DNA of 64,000 bases from Deefgea chitinilytica (GTDB taxonomy: Bacteria; Pseudomonadota; Gammaproteobacteria; Burkholderiales; Chitinibacteraceae), in assembly GCF_016881405.1 (NCBI RefSeq), contig NZ_WOFE01000005.1, positions 1 to 64,000 of the forward strand. The letters run 5' to 3'. Positions 1 to 9,293 of this stretch are shown here, one piece after another. The position numbers were made by a program, and so were the translations under genes. The notes under the pieces were generated by a model, which ran no database searches, had not been told where the DNA came from, and saw only the letters and a list, made by a program, of their open reading frames with translations. Within the stretch, counting starts at the first letter, position 1. The number at the start of each line of letters is the position of its first letter.

Positions 1-2989
1 TTTCAAAATTACTAAATCCACCCACATTCGTAACACTACCTAAGGCAATCGTAAGATTGCCTGCGCCTGAGTGACTCAAGGTATCGTTGTCATCGCCTGC
101 ATTTACAGAACCTGCGACGCTATACGTCGCGGTATCGTTACCTGTCCCCAGATTGATGCTGTCGCCCACCGAAGCCGCGCCCAGAAGCGTATCATTCCCT
201 GCTCCAGTGTTAACGGTATCAGCACCCGTACCTAAAGTAACACTATCTGCACCACTACCCGTTGTGACCGAGTTCGTCCCTGCGCCGGCATCCACAGTCA
301 GATTAACCGTTGCTGTAGCGGCTGCAATCGTATCGTTACCCAGCCCAGTAGCAATAGTCATCGCTTGAGTGGCTGTACTACCTACTGTGACTCTATCAGC
401 AGCAGAGCCCGTACTTACTGAAGTCGTACCAGTACCAGCGGTAACTGTCAGAGCTCCCGTTGCACCTGATGCTGCTAAGTTCTCAAAATTACGGTAAATC
501 CCATTTTCTGCAGCCAAATTGTCTGTTGTCGTGAGGAAATTAACTGTTCGCGCAATAGAGCCACCGTAGGTCAAAGAATCAGTGCCTGTGCCGCCATCAA
601 CTACTGTGCCAGCTAAGCCCAAGCCCTGATAGGCAAATACATCATCACCAGCCCCTAAATTAACCTGATCCCCTGCTGTGAGCGTACCAATCACGCTGTC
701 TGCACCATCGCCGGCATTCACGATATCTTTGCCTGTACCTAAAGTAATCGTGTCTCCATAATTTGAACCCGTAACCGTGTTAAAACCAATGATGAGCGAA
801 CCATCCGCTGCAGTGCTATTGGTCGTGCCTCCTGCATTAATGGTCACCCCTTGCAAAGCTGCGCTCGCGTTAACGACATCATTCCCGCCCCCTGTCGCAA
901 TGCTTGTTGTTGCAGTGCTTGCCGTAACCGTCAATGCAGCAGACGATGCAGCTCCGTCCACATTTTCAAAACCCTTAATGACACCAGCCCCTGCTTGATC
1001 TGTTGTAGATAAATTAATTGCTGTTGCCGCTGCGACTGCCACTTTTAGAGTATCGATACCCGCACCACCATCCACTGTCGTACTCGCAACGCTTTGATAA
1101 CTATAAGTGTCACTACCATCTCCCAAATTGATATTGTCACCCAGAGTTAACGCGCCACTCACGGTATCTGCGCCATCACCGCTATTGACTAAGTCAGCAC
1201 CAGCACCGAGCACAATCAGATCACCAAAAGCAGAGCCTGTAACATTGTTTACCCCGGCTCCTGCATTAATTGTCACGCCTTGTTCGGCTAATGCAGCATT
1301 AATCGTATCAGCACCGGCACCAGTCACAATCGAGTTAGTCGCAGCTGTTGCCGTAACATTGAGTGCACCTGTCGCAGTTGCAGCAGAAAGATTTTCGAAA
1401 TTTTTGTAATGGCTACCTGCGATGTGATCAAGCGAATTAAAATTAATAGTTTGAGCTGTTGTGCCGGCATAAGTCAGCGTATCGACACCATCACCGGCAT
1501 CTATCGTTCCTAATACGCCTGCCACATAGTTGCCACTATCATTCCCTGCACCCAGTTCAATCTGATCCGCAGCTCCCAACGTAGTAGCAAGTCCCACAAT
1601 GACTCTGTCGTTCCCCTCGCCTGTGACGACAGTATCAACGCCAACCCCAAGTGTGACAGTATCAGCTCCGTATCCAGTGGTAATCACACTACCCGTCGTA
1701 CTAGCAGTCACAGTCAAATTGGCTCCCCAATCTGCTGCTGACAAATTTTCAAATCCTAAATAAGTCGCAGTCGCATTGGTGACTTGTTTTACTCCTGAAG
1801 CTGCAGCTAAGTTAATGTTTAACGCCGCCGTTGTGCTCACTGCACTGGGGTCCAATATCAAAGTATCTTGTGTACCCGTCCCTGCATTCACTACAGCGGT
1901 AGTCGCCAAACCATCGCGATATGTGATTGTGTCATCACCCGAACCTGTAATAACTGCGGTAGTGTTAGCACCCAGTGTGACGGTCAAATCGCCCGTCGCT
2001 GAAGCTGCGTTCAAATTTTCAAAATTAGTAGTAATTAAATCCACGCTGTCGAGCGTGTTGTCATTCACTCCTGCTTCAAACGTAAAAACACCATTTCCAG
2101 CACCAACATAGAGCAAGGTATCAATACCGGCACCGCCATCTGCAGTAGCGGCAACATCATTTCCATCGATGACAATTTGGTCGTTACCACCACCTAAATC
2201 AATACCATCACCTGCACTCAGCGCACCGACCGTCAAGGAGGCCCCTTGCACACTATCATTGCCTAAACCAGCCTCAACCGTATCCGCACCTGCGCCCAAG
2301 GTGATTTTATCCGCAGCACTTCCCGTTTTAATCTCGCTGCCATCGGCACTCGCAATAACCGTCATCGCGGCAGTAACTTTTGAGGCATCTAAATGTTCAA
2401 AATTGGTATAGCGATAAGTTGTTGTGCCTTGTTTAACTTGATAGCCACTACCCAAAGTTTGACTAGATAAGTCAACCGTTGTCGCTGTAGCGCCATTCAC
2501 GATTAAAGTATCAATACCATCGCCAGCATCGACACTCGCTATACCCGTCGTCGCTGTTGACGCCGCATTTGCAAGCGCCTTAAACAAAAAGCTATTAGCC
2601 TGATCACCTAAACTAAGAACATCATTTGCCTGTAAATTCCAGCTGATTTGCTTTGTGCCAAAAATAGAGCCGCTACTATTAGTCACTTCCACATTCATAT
2701 TGAAAGTGTCTTTGTAATTACTGTCTGCAACAAATGATAAGCTCGCTAAAACACTATTGATATTTGCTAGAGTGCCGCCCGAAATAGCAAACTCACCATC
2801 ACCAAGATCAACTAATGAGGCGCCTCCAAACGAGGTTGCAGTCAAACTACCAGCTTGGTCTGGGATTGTGAACTTCACAACGAGTCCAGCTAAGGTTGTG
2901 GTTGGGCTCAGTACGATGTCCGTTAGATTTGAAGCAGTAGAACGATAGACATCAGAAGCACTTAAATTTGTCGCTGTTGGAAGTGTCAT
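1..2989 (-). CDS. RTX-like repeat protein, N-terminal part (C-terminus outside window)
   Basis: The minus-strand frame opens with ATG at 2989 and, where translated by hand, stays open to the window edge, giving at least 995 residues; the 3' end is missing. Residues 1-170 form a non-repetitive, Thr/Ser-rich domain of extracellular type. From about residue 175 onward the protein is built of repeats. Each unit has an 'NFENL..A' segment, a 'LTVTA' strand, and Gly/Asp turns of the form GxGxDTV and AGDGxD, the hallmark of calcium-binding RTX nonapeptides. NFENL-like segments start near 2395, 2018, 1745, 1391, 961, 480 and 1, so units are 270-480 bp. No N-terminal signal peptide is visible, as expected for a type I secretion substrate whose signal is C-terminal. 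Likely a secreted adhesin or S-layer-like surface protein. The RTX fold is well supported; the role is inferred. A weak purine-rich ribosome site (AGAGAGAAAG) precedes the start. Confidence 0.75.
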   Translation of the reverse strand, partial: MTLPTATNLSASDVYRSTASNLTDIVLSPTTTLAGLVVKFTIPDQAGSLTATSFGGASLVDLGDGEFAISGGTLANINSVLASLSFVADSNYKDTFNMNVEVTNSSGSIFGTKQISWNLQANDVLSLGDQANSFLFKALANAASTATTGIASVDAGDGIDTLIVNGATATTVDLSSQTLGSGYQVKQGTTTYRYTNFEHLDASKVTAAMTVIASADGSEIKTGSAADKITLGAGADTVEAGLGNDSVQGASLTVGALSAGDGIDLGGGNDQIVIDGNDVAATADGGAGIDTLLYVGAGNGVFTFEAGVNDNTLDSVDLITTNFENLNAASATGDLTVTLGANTTAVITGSGDDTITYRDGLATTAVVNAGTGTQDTLILDPSAVSTTAALNINLAAASGVKQVTNATATYLGFENLSAADWGANLTVTASTTGSVITTGYGADTVTLGVGVDTVVTGEGNDRVIVGLATTLGAADQIELGAGNDSGNYVAGVLGTIDAGDGVDTLTYAGTTAQTINFNSLDHIAGSHYKNFENLSAATATGALNVTATAATNSIVTGAGADTINAALAEQGVTINAGAGVNNVTGSAFGDLIVLGAGADLVNSGDGADTVSGALTLGDNINLGDGSDTYSYQSVASTTVDGGAGIDTLKVAVAAATAINLSTTDQAGAGVIKGFENVDGAASSAALTVTASTATTSIATGGGNDVVNASAALQGVTINAGGTTNSTAADGSLIIGFNTVTGSNYGDTITLGTGKDIVNAGDGADSVIGTLTAGDQVNLGAGDDVFAYQGLGLAGTVVDGGTGTDSLTYGGSIARTVNFLTTTDNLAAENGIYRNFENLAASGATGALTVTAGTGTTSVSTGSAADRVTVGSTATQAMTIATGLGNDTIAAATATVNLTVDAGAGTNSVTTGSGADSVTLGTGADTVNTGAGNDTLLGAASVGDSINLGTGNDTATYSVAGSVNAGDDNDTLSHSGAGNLTIALGSVTNVGGFSNFE

Positions 2990-3301
2990 TTTAGCTTTCT
3001 CTCTATTGCAGGTTTAATTACGCAAATAAAACAAAGATCAAAATTAAACTTAGACTACGAACAGCAGATAAAAAAGTAGCTATTTAATTTAGCAACTGGA
3101 AAGCAAAACAAAGGGGAACAATCAGACGACTGCATTACGATGAGTAAGAAAAGCCACAACATCCCCTACAAAAAAAATGAGATCGATTTAATTTGTAATC
3201 AAATTTATGTATTTTGCTAAGCAAACTTGGGTTTGCACGGGGCATTGCGTACCATAAGCAAACTACCGGATTGACTCTCTTCGCTTGAGCAAGGACTCGC
3301 T
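2990..3301. other. Gene-free divergent intergenic region
   Basis: 312 bp, AT-rich, between the divergently transcribed RTX-like gene and the acyltransferase gene. It must carry both promoters, but no convincing -35/-10 pair was identified. A small inverted repeat AATTTG-TAAT-CAAATT lies at 3190-3205. No RNA gene or conserved small ORF was seen. Confidence 0.5.
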
Positions 3302-4123
3302 GTGCACAAAGTTTCATACCTAACTCGCATCAACCGCCTTATCCAATTCGTATTCCACGTCATCCACGGTATGTGGGTGGTGCGTTTTCACTTTCCGCGG
3401 ATGAGCGAGCAAGCCAAGCTGCAGAAAACCCAACGCTGGTCGCAGCAGCTTGCCAGCAAGCTCGGTTTGCGCGTCCATGTGTTTGGCACTGCGACTCCGC
3501 TGCATCCTGCCAATTGCATCTTGATTGCCAATCACATTTCTTGGTTTGATATTTTTGCGATCAACAGCATCACCGTCGCCCGCTTTGTCGCCCGTGCTGA
3601 TGTGCAACACTGGCCAGTGATTGGCATGCTTTGTAAAGGCGCAAGCACCGTGTTTATCGACCGTGAACGCGTGCGCGATACGCAGCGCGTCAATGCCAGC
3701 ATCAGCACCGCGCTGAATAATCAAGAATGCATCGCATTTTTCCCCGAAGGCACCACTAGCAACGGCCAAGAAATCCGCCCGTTCAAAGCGTCGCTAATCC
3801 AAAGTGCGTTTGAAACTAATGCGACGATTCAGCCGATTTATTTGCGTTATACCAATGAGCAAGGTGAGTATTCGACCGATGCCGCCTACATTGATGATAT
3901 GAGCATTACCGATTCGCTATGGCTGATTGCCAGCTCACGAAAGCTTCATATTGAGATTCACTTCTTAGATCAATTAACACCAGAAGGGCACGATAGGCGT
4001 ACACTAAATAAAGAAATCGAAGCGATGATTCGTGCCAAGCATGACAGCTTAATGGGTGTCGCTACGCTACAGCGGCAAGCGAGCACCTTGGGTATCGACG
4101 AGGCGGTTGCATCGGCGAATTAA
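3302..4123 (+). CDS. Lysophospholipid acyltransferase (PlsC-like)
   Basis: 273-residue member of the PlsC/LPLAT family, which transfers an acyl chain to lysophosphatidic acid or a related lysolipid at the inner membrane. The catalytic NHxxxxD box is N77-H78...D83 (NHISWFD), and the substrate-binding FPEG box is at 147-150, followed by TTSNG. A hydrophobic segment sits near residues 14-29. GTG is chosen as start because AAGGA at 3291-3295 lies 6 bases upstream. It stands alone. Whether it is the housekeeping PlsC or an ornithine-lipid type (OlsA-like) enzyme cannot be decided from sequence alone; no olsB lies nearby. Confidence 0.85.
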   Translation: MHKVSYLTRINRLIQFVFHVIHGMWVVRFHFPRMSEQAKLQKTQRWSQQLASKLGLRVHVFGTATPLHPANCILIANHISWFDIFAINSITVARFVARADVQHWPVIGMLCKGASTVFIDRERVRDTQRVNASISTALNNQECIAFFPEGTTSNGQEIRPFKASLIQSAFETNATIQPIYLRYTNEQGEYSTDAAYIDDMSITDSLWLIASSRKLHIEIHFLDQLTPEGHDRRTLNKEIEAMIRAKHDSLMGVATLQRQASTLGIDEAVASAN

Positions 4124-4287
4124 ATCTTGATTAGCAAAGTGGCTCCAAAACCCAGCGGCAAGCCCACAACAACTCGCAGGGCTAAAACCACACCGTTATC
4201 GTAGCCACGTCAACTCGCCGAGCATCACAGCAACTCATCTATATTAGAATATGCTAAATTAGATACCCGCTTGAAATAAGGAAGTCG

Positions 4288-5001
4288 ATGATGCTCAAAA
4301 TCTGGGTTAGCGCCCTGCTCGGATTAGCCGCCTGCGGAATCAATGCTGCGCCACTGCAAGTGTCTTTGCCAGAGATCATCCCACTGAGTTTTATCACGCC
4401 CGAAGGGCAAAAATTAGGCTTGTATGTTGATTTGGTCAACGCGATTAGTCAGGAATCAGGTATTGAGTTACAAATAACAATTACGCCATTTGCCCGCAGT
4501 GTGAATCTAATTAATCACGGCAAAGCCGATCTAGCGGTGCACAATACCAGCGCAGTGCAATCATCCAGATTGCGTAATTTAGGTACATTGCACCTTACCG
4601 ATTTAGTCTTGTGGCCCAATACGCGAATGGTGCTCAGCAATAAATCACAATTAACAGGGCAAGTGGTGGGTCGCTTACGCGGTGGTTGCCAGCGTGTTCT
4701 TGATACCAGCGCGGTACAGTTTTACGACATCAATCATTATGAACAAGGCGTAAAAATGCTCGCGGCACAACGACTGGATGCGCTGTGCGGTAGCCGAGAA
4801 GCGATTTTATTTGCCATTCGTCGCAACGCGCTCCCCGCCCTCGAAACAGGCCAGCCCTTGCGACTAGAACAAATGCAGGTGGCCTTATTAGCGCGGCAAG
4901 ACTTATCTCAATCGCAACTTGAGCGCCTTGAGCGCGCCACACGCAAAATCATGAAATCAGCCCTACCGCAACAACTCGCATCCCGCTACGGTTTAAAATA
5001 A
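4288..5001 (+). CDS. Extracellular solute-binding protein, family 3 type
   Basis: 237 residues. The N-terminus is a signal peptide (hydrophobic residues 3-15). LAAC at 13-16 could also be read as a lipobox, so the protein may be periplasmic or lipid-anchored. The mature part has the layout of SBP_bac_3 proteins: an early 'YVDLVNAIS' segment after a PLSF stretch, then 'KADLAVHNTSAVQSS', where this family contacts ligand. No ABC permease or ATPase gene is adjacent, so it may be a stand-alone sensor-like binding protein, a type common in betaproteobacteria. AAGGAAG at 4278-4284 supports the ATG pair at 4288/4291. Ligand unknown. Confidence 0.75.
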   Translation: MMLKIWVSALLGLAACGINAAPLQVSLPEIIPLSFITPEGQKLGLYVDLVNAISQESGIELQITITPFARSVNLINHGKADLAVHNTSAVQSSRLRNLGTLHLTDLVLWPNTRMVLSNKSQLTGQVVGRLRGGCQRVLDTSAVQFYDINHYEQGVKMLAAQRLDALCGSREAILFAIRRNALPALETGQPLRLEQMQVALLARQDLSQSQLERLERATRKIMKSALPQQLASRYGLK

Positions 5002-5088
5002 ACCACGATCAAATTAGCAACATGTATCCATTGTAAAGCATTCATCAACAAAGACCAGCAATACATACCCCATCAATATCACCAGCAA

Positions 5089-6552
5089 TTAATCTCGTTG
5101 ACTATCTAAATCCATTTGCTCGTAACGAATAAATTGGGTTTTATTTCGATAGCGATAGCTCAACCAAATCGCAAAAAACAGTGGAATACCGATATACGTT
5201 GCGGTCACGCTAGCCCAATCAATCGTACCCGCCATAAAAGCTTGGTAGTTTTGACCCAGCATAATCACCATACATAAGCTAAACGCCAACAAAGGGCCAA
5301 ACGGGTAAAACTTCGAGCGATACGGCAATTCATTCAAGTCACGGCCTTGCGCAACATAGGCTTTGCGAAAGCGATAATGACAAACGGCAATCCCTAACCA
5401 CGCAATAAACCCCGTCATCCCCGAAGTACTGAGCAACCAGAGGTACACCGTTTTTTCGCCAAAAATCGACGCCAAGAAGCACAGCATCCCAACCACGGTC
5501 GTCGCGTACAGCGCATTACGCGGCACGCCGTTGGCGGACAATTTAGCGAACATTTTGGGCGCTTTGCCCTCCGTCGCCAAGGAATACAACATCCGGCTCG
5601 ACGCGTACATACCCGAATTACCCGCCGATAAAATCGCCGTCAAAATCACTGCATTCATCACGCTAGCCGCAAAGGCAATCCCGGCATTTTTAAACACCAA
5701 GGTAAACGGACTCACGCCAATATCGGCCAAATCGCCTTTGAGCAAATTTGGATCTGTGTACGGAATCAACATGCCGATGACAAAAATCGCCAACACATAA
5801 AACAGCAAAATCCGCCAAAACACTTGTTTAATCGCTTTAGGGATATTTTTTTGCGGATCTTCTGATTCACCAGCCGCAATCCCAACAAGCTCAGTGCCTT
5901 GAAATGAGAACCCTGCAATCATCGCCACACCCAGCATGGCTGGAAATCCGCCGACAAACGGTGCCTCACCCGCAGTAAAGTTTTCAAACCCTACGCTGTG
6001 CGTGCCACCCAAAATGCCGAAAATCATCAAAATGCCGGTGACAATAAAGATCACCACGGTAACCACTTTGATGAGTGAAAACCAAAATTCAGCCTCGCCG
6101 AATCCTTTAACCGAAATGTAATTGAGCGAAAACATGATCGCCAAAAATAAGGCACTCCACAACACGCCCGAGCTGTCCGGAAACCAAAACTTCATCACCA
6201 TACTGGCCGCCGCCAACTCAACGGCAATTGTCACGGCCCAGTTGTACCAATAATTCCAACCGAGTGCGAAGCCAAAACCCGGTTCGACAAACTTAGCGCC
6301 GTAAGTCGAAAACGAGCCAGAAACCGGCATATAGGCTGCCATTTCGGCCAAACTGGTCATCAAAAAATAAACCATCAAACCAATCACGGCATACGCAAGC
6401 AGTGCTCCGCCTGCGCCCGCTTGCACCACGGTTGCGCCCGAGGCGACAAATAAGCCAGTACCAATCGAACCACCAATCGCAATCATCGAAAGATGGCGAG
6501 CGCGTAATTTGCGCTTCAAATGCGGAGCCGCTTTGGCTGCTTGGGAAATCAT
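5089..6552 (-). CDS. lysP: Lysine-specific permease LysP
   Basis: APC-superfamily amino acid permease of about 487 residues with some 12 hydrophobic segments. Long stretches closely resemble remembered E. coli LysP: 'ARHLSMIAIGGSIGTGLFVA' near the N-terminus, 'YFLMTSLAEMAAYMPVSGSF', 'GFSFQGTELVGIAAGESEDP' and 'NAVILTAILSAGNSGMYAS'. It imports lysine by proton symport across the inner membrane. The frame extends to a GTG at 6573, but the ATG at 6552 is preferred because AAAGGA lies just upstream and the protein then begins close to where LysP does. Monocistronic; no cadC-like partner or lysine riboswitch was seen in the 270-bp upstream region. Confidence 0.9.
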   Translation of the reverse strand: MISQAAKAAPHLKRKLRARHLSMIAIGGSIGTGLFVASGATVVQAGAGGALLAYAVIGLMVYFLMTSLAEMAAYMPVSGSFSTYGAKFVEPGFGFALGWNYWYNWAVTIAVELAAASMVMKFWFPDSSGVLWSALFLAIMFSLNYISVKGFGEAEFWFSLIKVVTVVIFIVTGILMIFGILGGTHSVGFENFTAGEAPFVGGFPAMLGVAMIAGFSFQGTELVGIAAGESEDPQKNIPKAIKQVFWRILLFYVLAIFVIGMLIPYTDPNLLKGDLADIGVSPFTLVFKNAGIAFAASVMNAVILTAILSAGNSGMYASSRMLYSLATEGKAPKMFAKLSANGVPRNALYATTVVGMLCFLASIFGEKTVYLWLLSTSGMTGFIAWLGIAVCHYRFRKAYVAQGRDLNELPYRSKFYPFGPLLAFSLCMVIMLGQNYQAFMAGTIDWASVTATYIGIPLFFAIWLSYRYRNKTQFIRYEQMDLDSQRD

Positions 6553-6822
6553 GAAAATCCTTTGGCAAAACACCGAAATGGGGTGGAATATCAGCTACCT
6601 ACCACCCAAGGGGACAAAATGCTAACAGCTTCGTAGCAACTCCAACACCCAGAAAATCCCATATACAGATATTACCCAATGCGACAATTGATGATTTATC
6701 TCTCATCATCACTGAGCTTCTCAGCGTAAAGTAACTAATTAAATGACTAAAACTCGTTGGTGTTGTTATTAACGTTAGCAAGTTTTGTCCGCCAGACCCC
6801 CACACGGAGCTTAACCCTCACC

Positions 6823-8136
6823 ATGAATGCCGTTCTTATTGCCGTTACCTTAATGCTGGCGCTCTCGCTCAGCCGCATCCATGTGGTGATCAGTATTTTA
6901 GTCAGTGCCGTCGTCGGTGGTTTATGTGGCGGCCTCACACTCACCAAAACTATTGCGGCATTTAATGGCGGCTTGGGTGGCGGCGCTGGCATTGCGCTGT
7001 CGTACGCGCTGCTTGGCGCGTTTGCCTTAGCGCTTGCTGAGTCAGGGCTACCACACGCGATGGCGGATGGTTTAACGAAACTAAGTCAAAAAACCAGCAA
7101 TAGCCAGCGCGTCAAATGGGGCATTTTGCTCGCCGTATTAGCCGTTTCGATTTCATCGCAGAATCTATTGCCGATTCACATTGCATTTATTCCGCTACTG
7201 ATTCCACCACTACTCTACACTTTGGCCCAATACCAACTTGATCGCCGCGCCTTAGCTTGTGTCATCACATTTGGTTTAATCACACCATATATGGTATTTC
7301 CTGTTGGCTTTGGGGAAATTTTCTTAAAACAAATCTTGCTCGGCAGCATCGCGAAATCGGGTTTGGACGCCAATCAAGTCAATGTAATGCACGCAATGGC
7401 ATTACCTGCCCTAGGCATGGTTGTTGGCTTATTGGTAGCGGTTTTTGTCAGCTATCGCAAACCACGCCACTACAATATCAACGCCCTGAAAGCCGTTGAG
7501 CGCGAAGACATTCGTTACACCCCCCGCTCAATCAGCGTAGCCATCATGGCCATGGTGACCACATTCATCGTGCAACTCTTAGCCGACTCGATGCTGCTCG
7601 GCGCTTTAGCCGGTTTTGCCATTTGCGTTTTGGGCGGCGCAGTGCCTTGGCGCAATGCCGATAGCGTATTTAGCGAAGGCATGAAAATGATGGCCGGAAT
7701 TGGCCTGATTATGATTGCGGCCTCGGGCTTTGCCGAAGTACTCAAAGCAACGGGTGATGTAGCCAGTTTAGTTGAACAATCAGCAGGCTGGATTGGGAAT
7801 AGCAAAGCACTGGCGGCATTCTTGATGCTCTTGGTTGGCTTAATCGTGACGCTCGGTATTGGTTCATCGTTTTCTACTGTACCGATTTTGGCGACGATTT
7901 ATGTACCACTAGCGATGAAGCTAGGTTTTAGCCCCGAAGCCATTGTGTGTTTGGTCGGTACAGCAGGCGCATTGGGCGACGCGGGCTCACCCGCTTCCGA
8001 TTCAACGCTAGGGCCAACGGCGGGTTTGAATATCGACGGTCAGCATAATCATATGTGGGATACCGTCGTGCCGACCTTTTTGCATTACAACCTGCCGCTA
8101 ATGGCATTTGGCTGGGTCGCGGTGATGATTTTATAA
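6823..8136 (+). CDS. Na+/H+ antiporter family transporter (YuiF-like)
   Basis: 437-residue integral membrane protein with about 11-12 hydrophobic segments and glycine-rich hinges ('GGLGGGAGIALSYALLGAF', 'LGDAGSPASDSTLGPTAGLN'). This is typical of the Na+/H+ antiporter/ion transporter superfamily represented by Bacillus YuiF and Haemophilus homologues. The 'GDAGSPASDSTLGPT' stretch near the C-terminus is the most family-specific feature. The open frame reaches back to 6757, but residues 1-22 from there are not membrane-like and the ATG at 6823 begins 'MNAVLIAV' directly at a helix; GGAG at 6806-6809 is a rather distant ribosome site. Some family members may carry amino acids or carboxylates rather than Na+, so the substrate is uncertain. 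Confidence 0.8.
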   Translation: MNAVLIAVTLMLALSLSRIHVVISILVSAVVGGLCGGLTLTKTIAAFNGGLGGGAGIALSYALLGAFALALAESGLPHAMADGLTKLSQKTSNSQRVKWGILLAVLAVSISSQNLLPIHIAFIPLLIPPLLYTLAQYQLDRRALACVITFGLITPYMVFPVGFGEIFLKQILLGSIAKSGLDANQVNVMHAMALPALGMVVGLLVAVFVSYRKPRHYNINALKAVEREDIRYTPRSISVAIMAMVTTFIVQLLADSMLLGALAGFAICVLGGAVPWRNADSVFSEGMKMMAGIGLIMIAASGFAEVLKATGDVASLVEQSAGWIGNSKALAAFLMLLVGLIVTLGIGSSFSTVPILATIYVPLAMKLGFSPEAIVCLVGTAGALGDAGSPASDSTLGPTAGLNIDGQHNHMWDTVVPTFLHYNLPLMAFGWVAVMIL

Positions 8137-8173
8137 ATAAATGCAATTTATCGACGTATTTTGTAAAAAGTAC

Positions 8174-8202
8174 TTGCCAAGCCCAAGGTGTTCGGTAATA
8201 AT
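8174..8202 (+). promoter_or_regulatory. Sigma-70 promoter of tRNA-Met
   Basis: TTGCCA (8174-8179) and AATAAT (8197-8202) are separated by 17 bp. Transcription would begin near 8209, about six bases before the tRNA. It matches the consensus at 4/6 and 5/6 positions. Confidence 0.7.
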
Positions 8203-8214
8203 CATGCCTCTCTT

Positions 8215-8291
8215 GGCTATGTAGCTCAGTTGGTTAGAGCACAGCACTCATAATGCTGGGGTCACAGGTTCGAGTCCCGTCATAGCCACCA
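8215..8291 (+). tRNA. tRNA-Met (elongator, anticodon CAT)
   Basis: 77 nt with complete cloverleaf: acceptor GGCTATG pairs with CATAGCC, D-arm around GCTCAGTTGGTTAGAGC, anticodon stem CAGCA/TGCTG around loop CTCATAA, TPsiC arm ACAGG-TTCGAGT-CCCGT, and encoded CCA. The anticodon CAT is shared with tRNA-Ile2 and initiator tRNA. The body closely matches E. coli elongator tRNA-Met rather than Ile2, and the first base pair G-C rules out a typical initiator. Confidence 0.95.
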
Positions 8292-8296
8292 AGACA

Positions 8297-8336
8297 AAGC
8301 AAAAAGCCCGCATCGCAAGATGTGGGCTTTTTGCTT
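8297..8336 (+). terminator. Rho-independent terminator after tRNA-Met
   Basis: Long hairpin: AAGCAAAAAGCCCGCATC (8297-8314), loop GCAA, and the near-perfect complement at 8319-8336 containing the T-run. A/T symmetry makes it possibly bidirectional. Confidence 0.85.
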
Positions 8337-8371
8337 GGTGATTGTTTGGCGAACGCAAGTTAAGGATCAAC

Positions 8372-8656
8372 ATGTCTTTACACGACCACTATGCCAAATT
8401 AGGCATCCAGCCCAATGCCAGCATTGATGCGATCAAAGCGGCCTATCGCCGCAATGCAACCAAATACCATCCCGACCGCAATGCCGCGCCCGATGCGCCC
8501 GCGCGATTTCGTGAAATCCAAGAGGCATACGATGTTCTGTCTGACGCTGAGCGGCGCAAAGCCTATGATGATTATCGACAACGCAGCTTGATTGATAATC
8601 CACTCGAAGTCGCCCAAGAAATTGCCGCTAAATATTTACAAGGTGTATTGCAATGA
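8372..8656 (+). CDS. Small J-domain (DnaJ-like) protein
   Basis: 94 residues, almost entirely one J domain (residues about 4-65) with the invariant HPD at H33-P34-D35 (KYHPDRN) and the helix III/IV pattern 'FREIQEAYDVLSDAERRKAYDDYR'. J domains stimulate Hsp70 ATPase activity. There is no G/F linker, zinc finger or substrate-binding domain, so this is a type III co-chaperone that probably recruits DnaK to a specific client. The ATG at 8372 is chosen because AAGGA (8362-8366) precedes it. It overlaps the next gene by ATGA, implying translational coupling to the 182-residue protein, a candidate client or partner. Confidence 0.9.
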   Translation: MSLHDHYAKLGIQPNASIDAIKAAYRRNATKYHPDRNAAPDAPARFREIQEAYDVLSDAERRKAYDDYRQRSLIDNPLEVAQEIAAKYLQGVLQ

Positions 8657-9201
8657 ACGTATCACCATTTTTTACTGAATTGATGTCAGTCTATGACGCA
8701 GAACTCGAAGACCTGATGAGCGACTCGGAAGGTCGCCCTGCGCTCAAAAAGCGCTTAGCTGAAAAACGCCAACAGTTTTCGCACCTGCTGCCGATGATTG
8801 AATTCAGTCCAGAAATGGTCGCAGTGGTTTTTTACAACGCGTTTGAATTTAATTCGCCAGCGATGATGAAAGCGATTGTAGCGAGCGAGCCCGATGAGGA
8901 TGACTTCATCCCCTGGGATCAATTGCAAGAAAACCTCAGCATTGCCGATTGGGCGCAAGAACTCGTCGAGACCGCGACGGACGCGGAGGGTGGCGATGTG
9001 TTTTTGGTGCTGTCAGCGGCATTAGAATATTTGCGCCTCAAAGGCGCGCATCACAGCGCAGCCGCGCCAGTTACAGAAGAAAACGATGATCGCGATATGT
9101 ATGATTCAGATGATGATGGCGGCGACATGAACGATCTAGATTCGGCTGGCTCGTCTTGGCTTGAAGAACAAGGTTTTGAAACCCGAGACTCAGACAACTA
9201 G
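8653..9201 (+). CDS. Acidic hypothetical protein coupled to J-domain gene
   Basis: 182 residues, not recognised. The start codon overlaps the J-domain stop (ATGA, 8653-8656), so the two are co-translated. The N-terminal two thirds look helical and soluble; residues about 140-182 are very acidic and low in complexity, rich in Asp with repeated DD, ending 'EEQGFETRDSDN'. There is no signal peptide, membrane segment or Cys motif. The context suggests a cytoplasmic partner of the J-domain co-chaperone; no function is claimed. Confidence 0.7.
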   Translation: MNVSPFFTELMSVYDAELEDLMSDSEGRPALKKRLAEKRQQFSHLLPMIEFSPEMVAVVFYNAFEFNSPAMMKAIVASEPDEDDFIPWDQLQENLSIADWAQELVETATDAEGGDVFLVLSAALEYLRLKGAHHSAAAPVTEENDDRDMYDSDDDGGDMNDLDSAGSSWLEEQGFETRDSDN

Positions 9202-9293
9202 TATATGGCTACAGCCATTAATCAATAAAAGCTAACAACAAATACCCCAATAATCGAATTCTTGCACACCCAATCAAATATTAAGGACTGATT

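Noticed and set aside
87-2948. Series of plus-strand ORFs rich in Pro/Ala/Val/Ser opposite the RTX gene
   Set aside because: They are antisense shadows of the minus-strand repeat gene; all lie in the same frame relation and show no start signals.
6574-6822. Possible lysine riboswitch upstream of lysP
   Set aside because: No L-box-like conserved core could be found in the 270-bp leader; only ordinary AT-rich sequence.
8215-8336. tRNA-Met as integration site of a genomic island
   Set aside because: No repeat of the tRNA 3' end was noticed downstream, and the integrase is 18 kb away next to cysN with unrelated flanking sequence.
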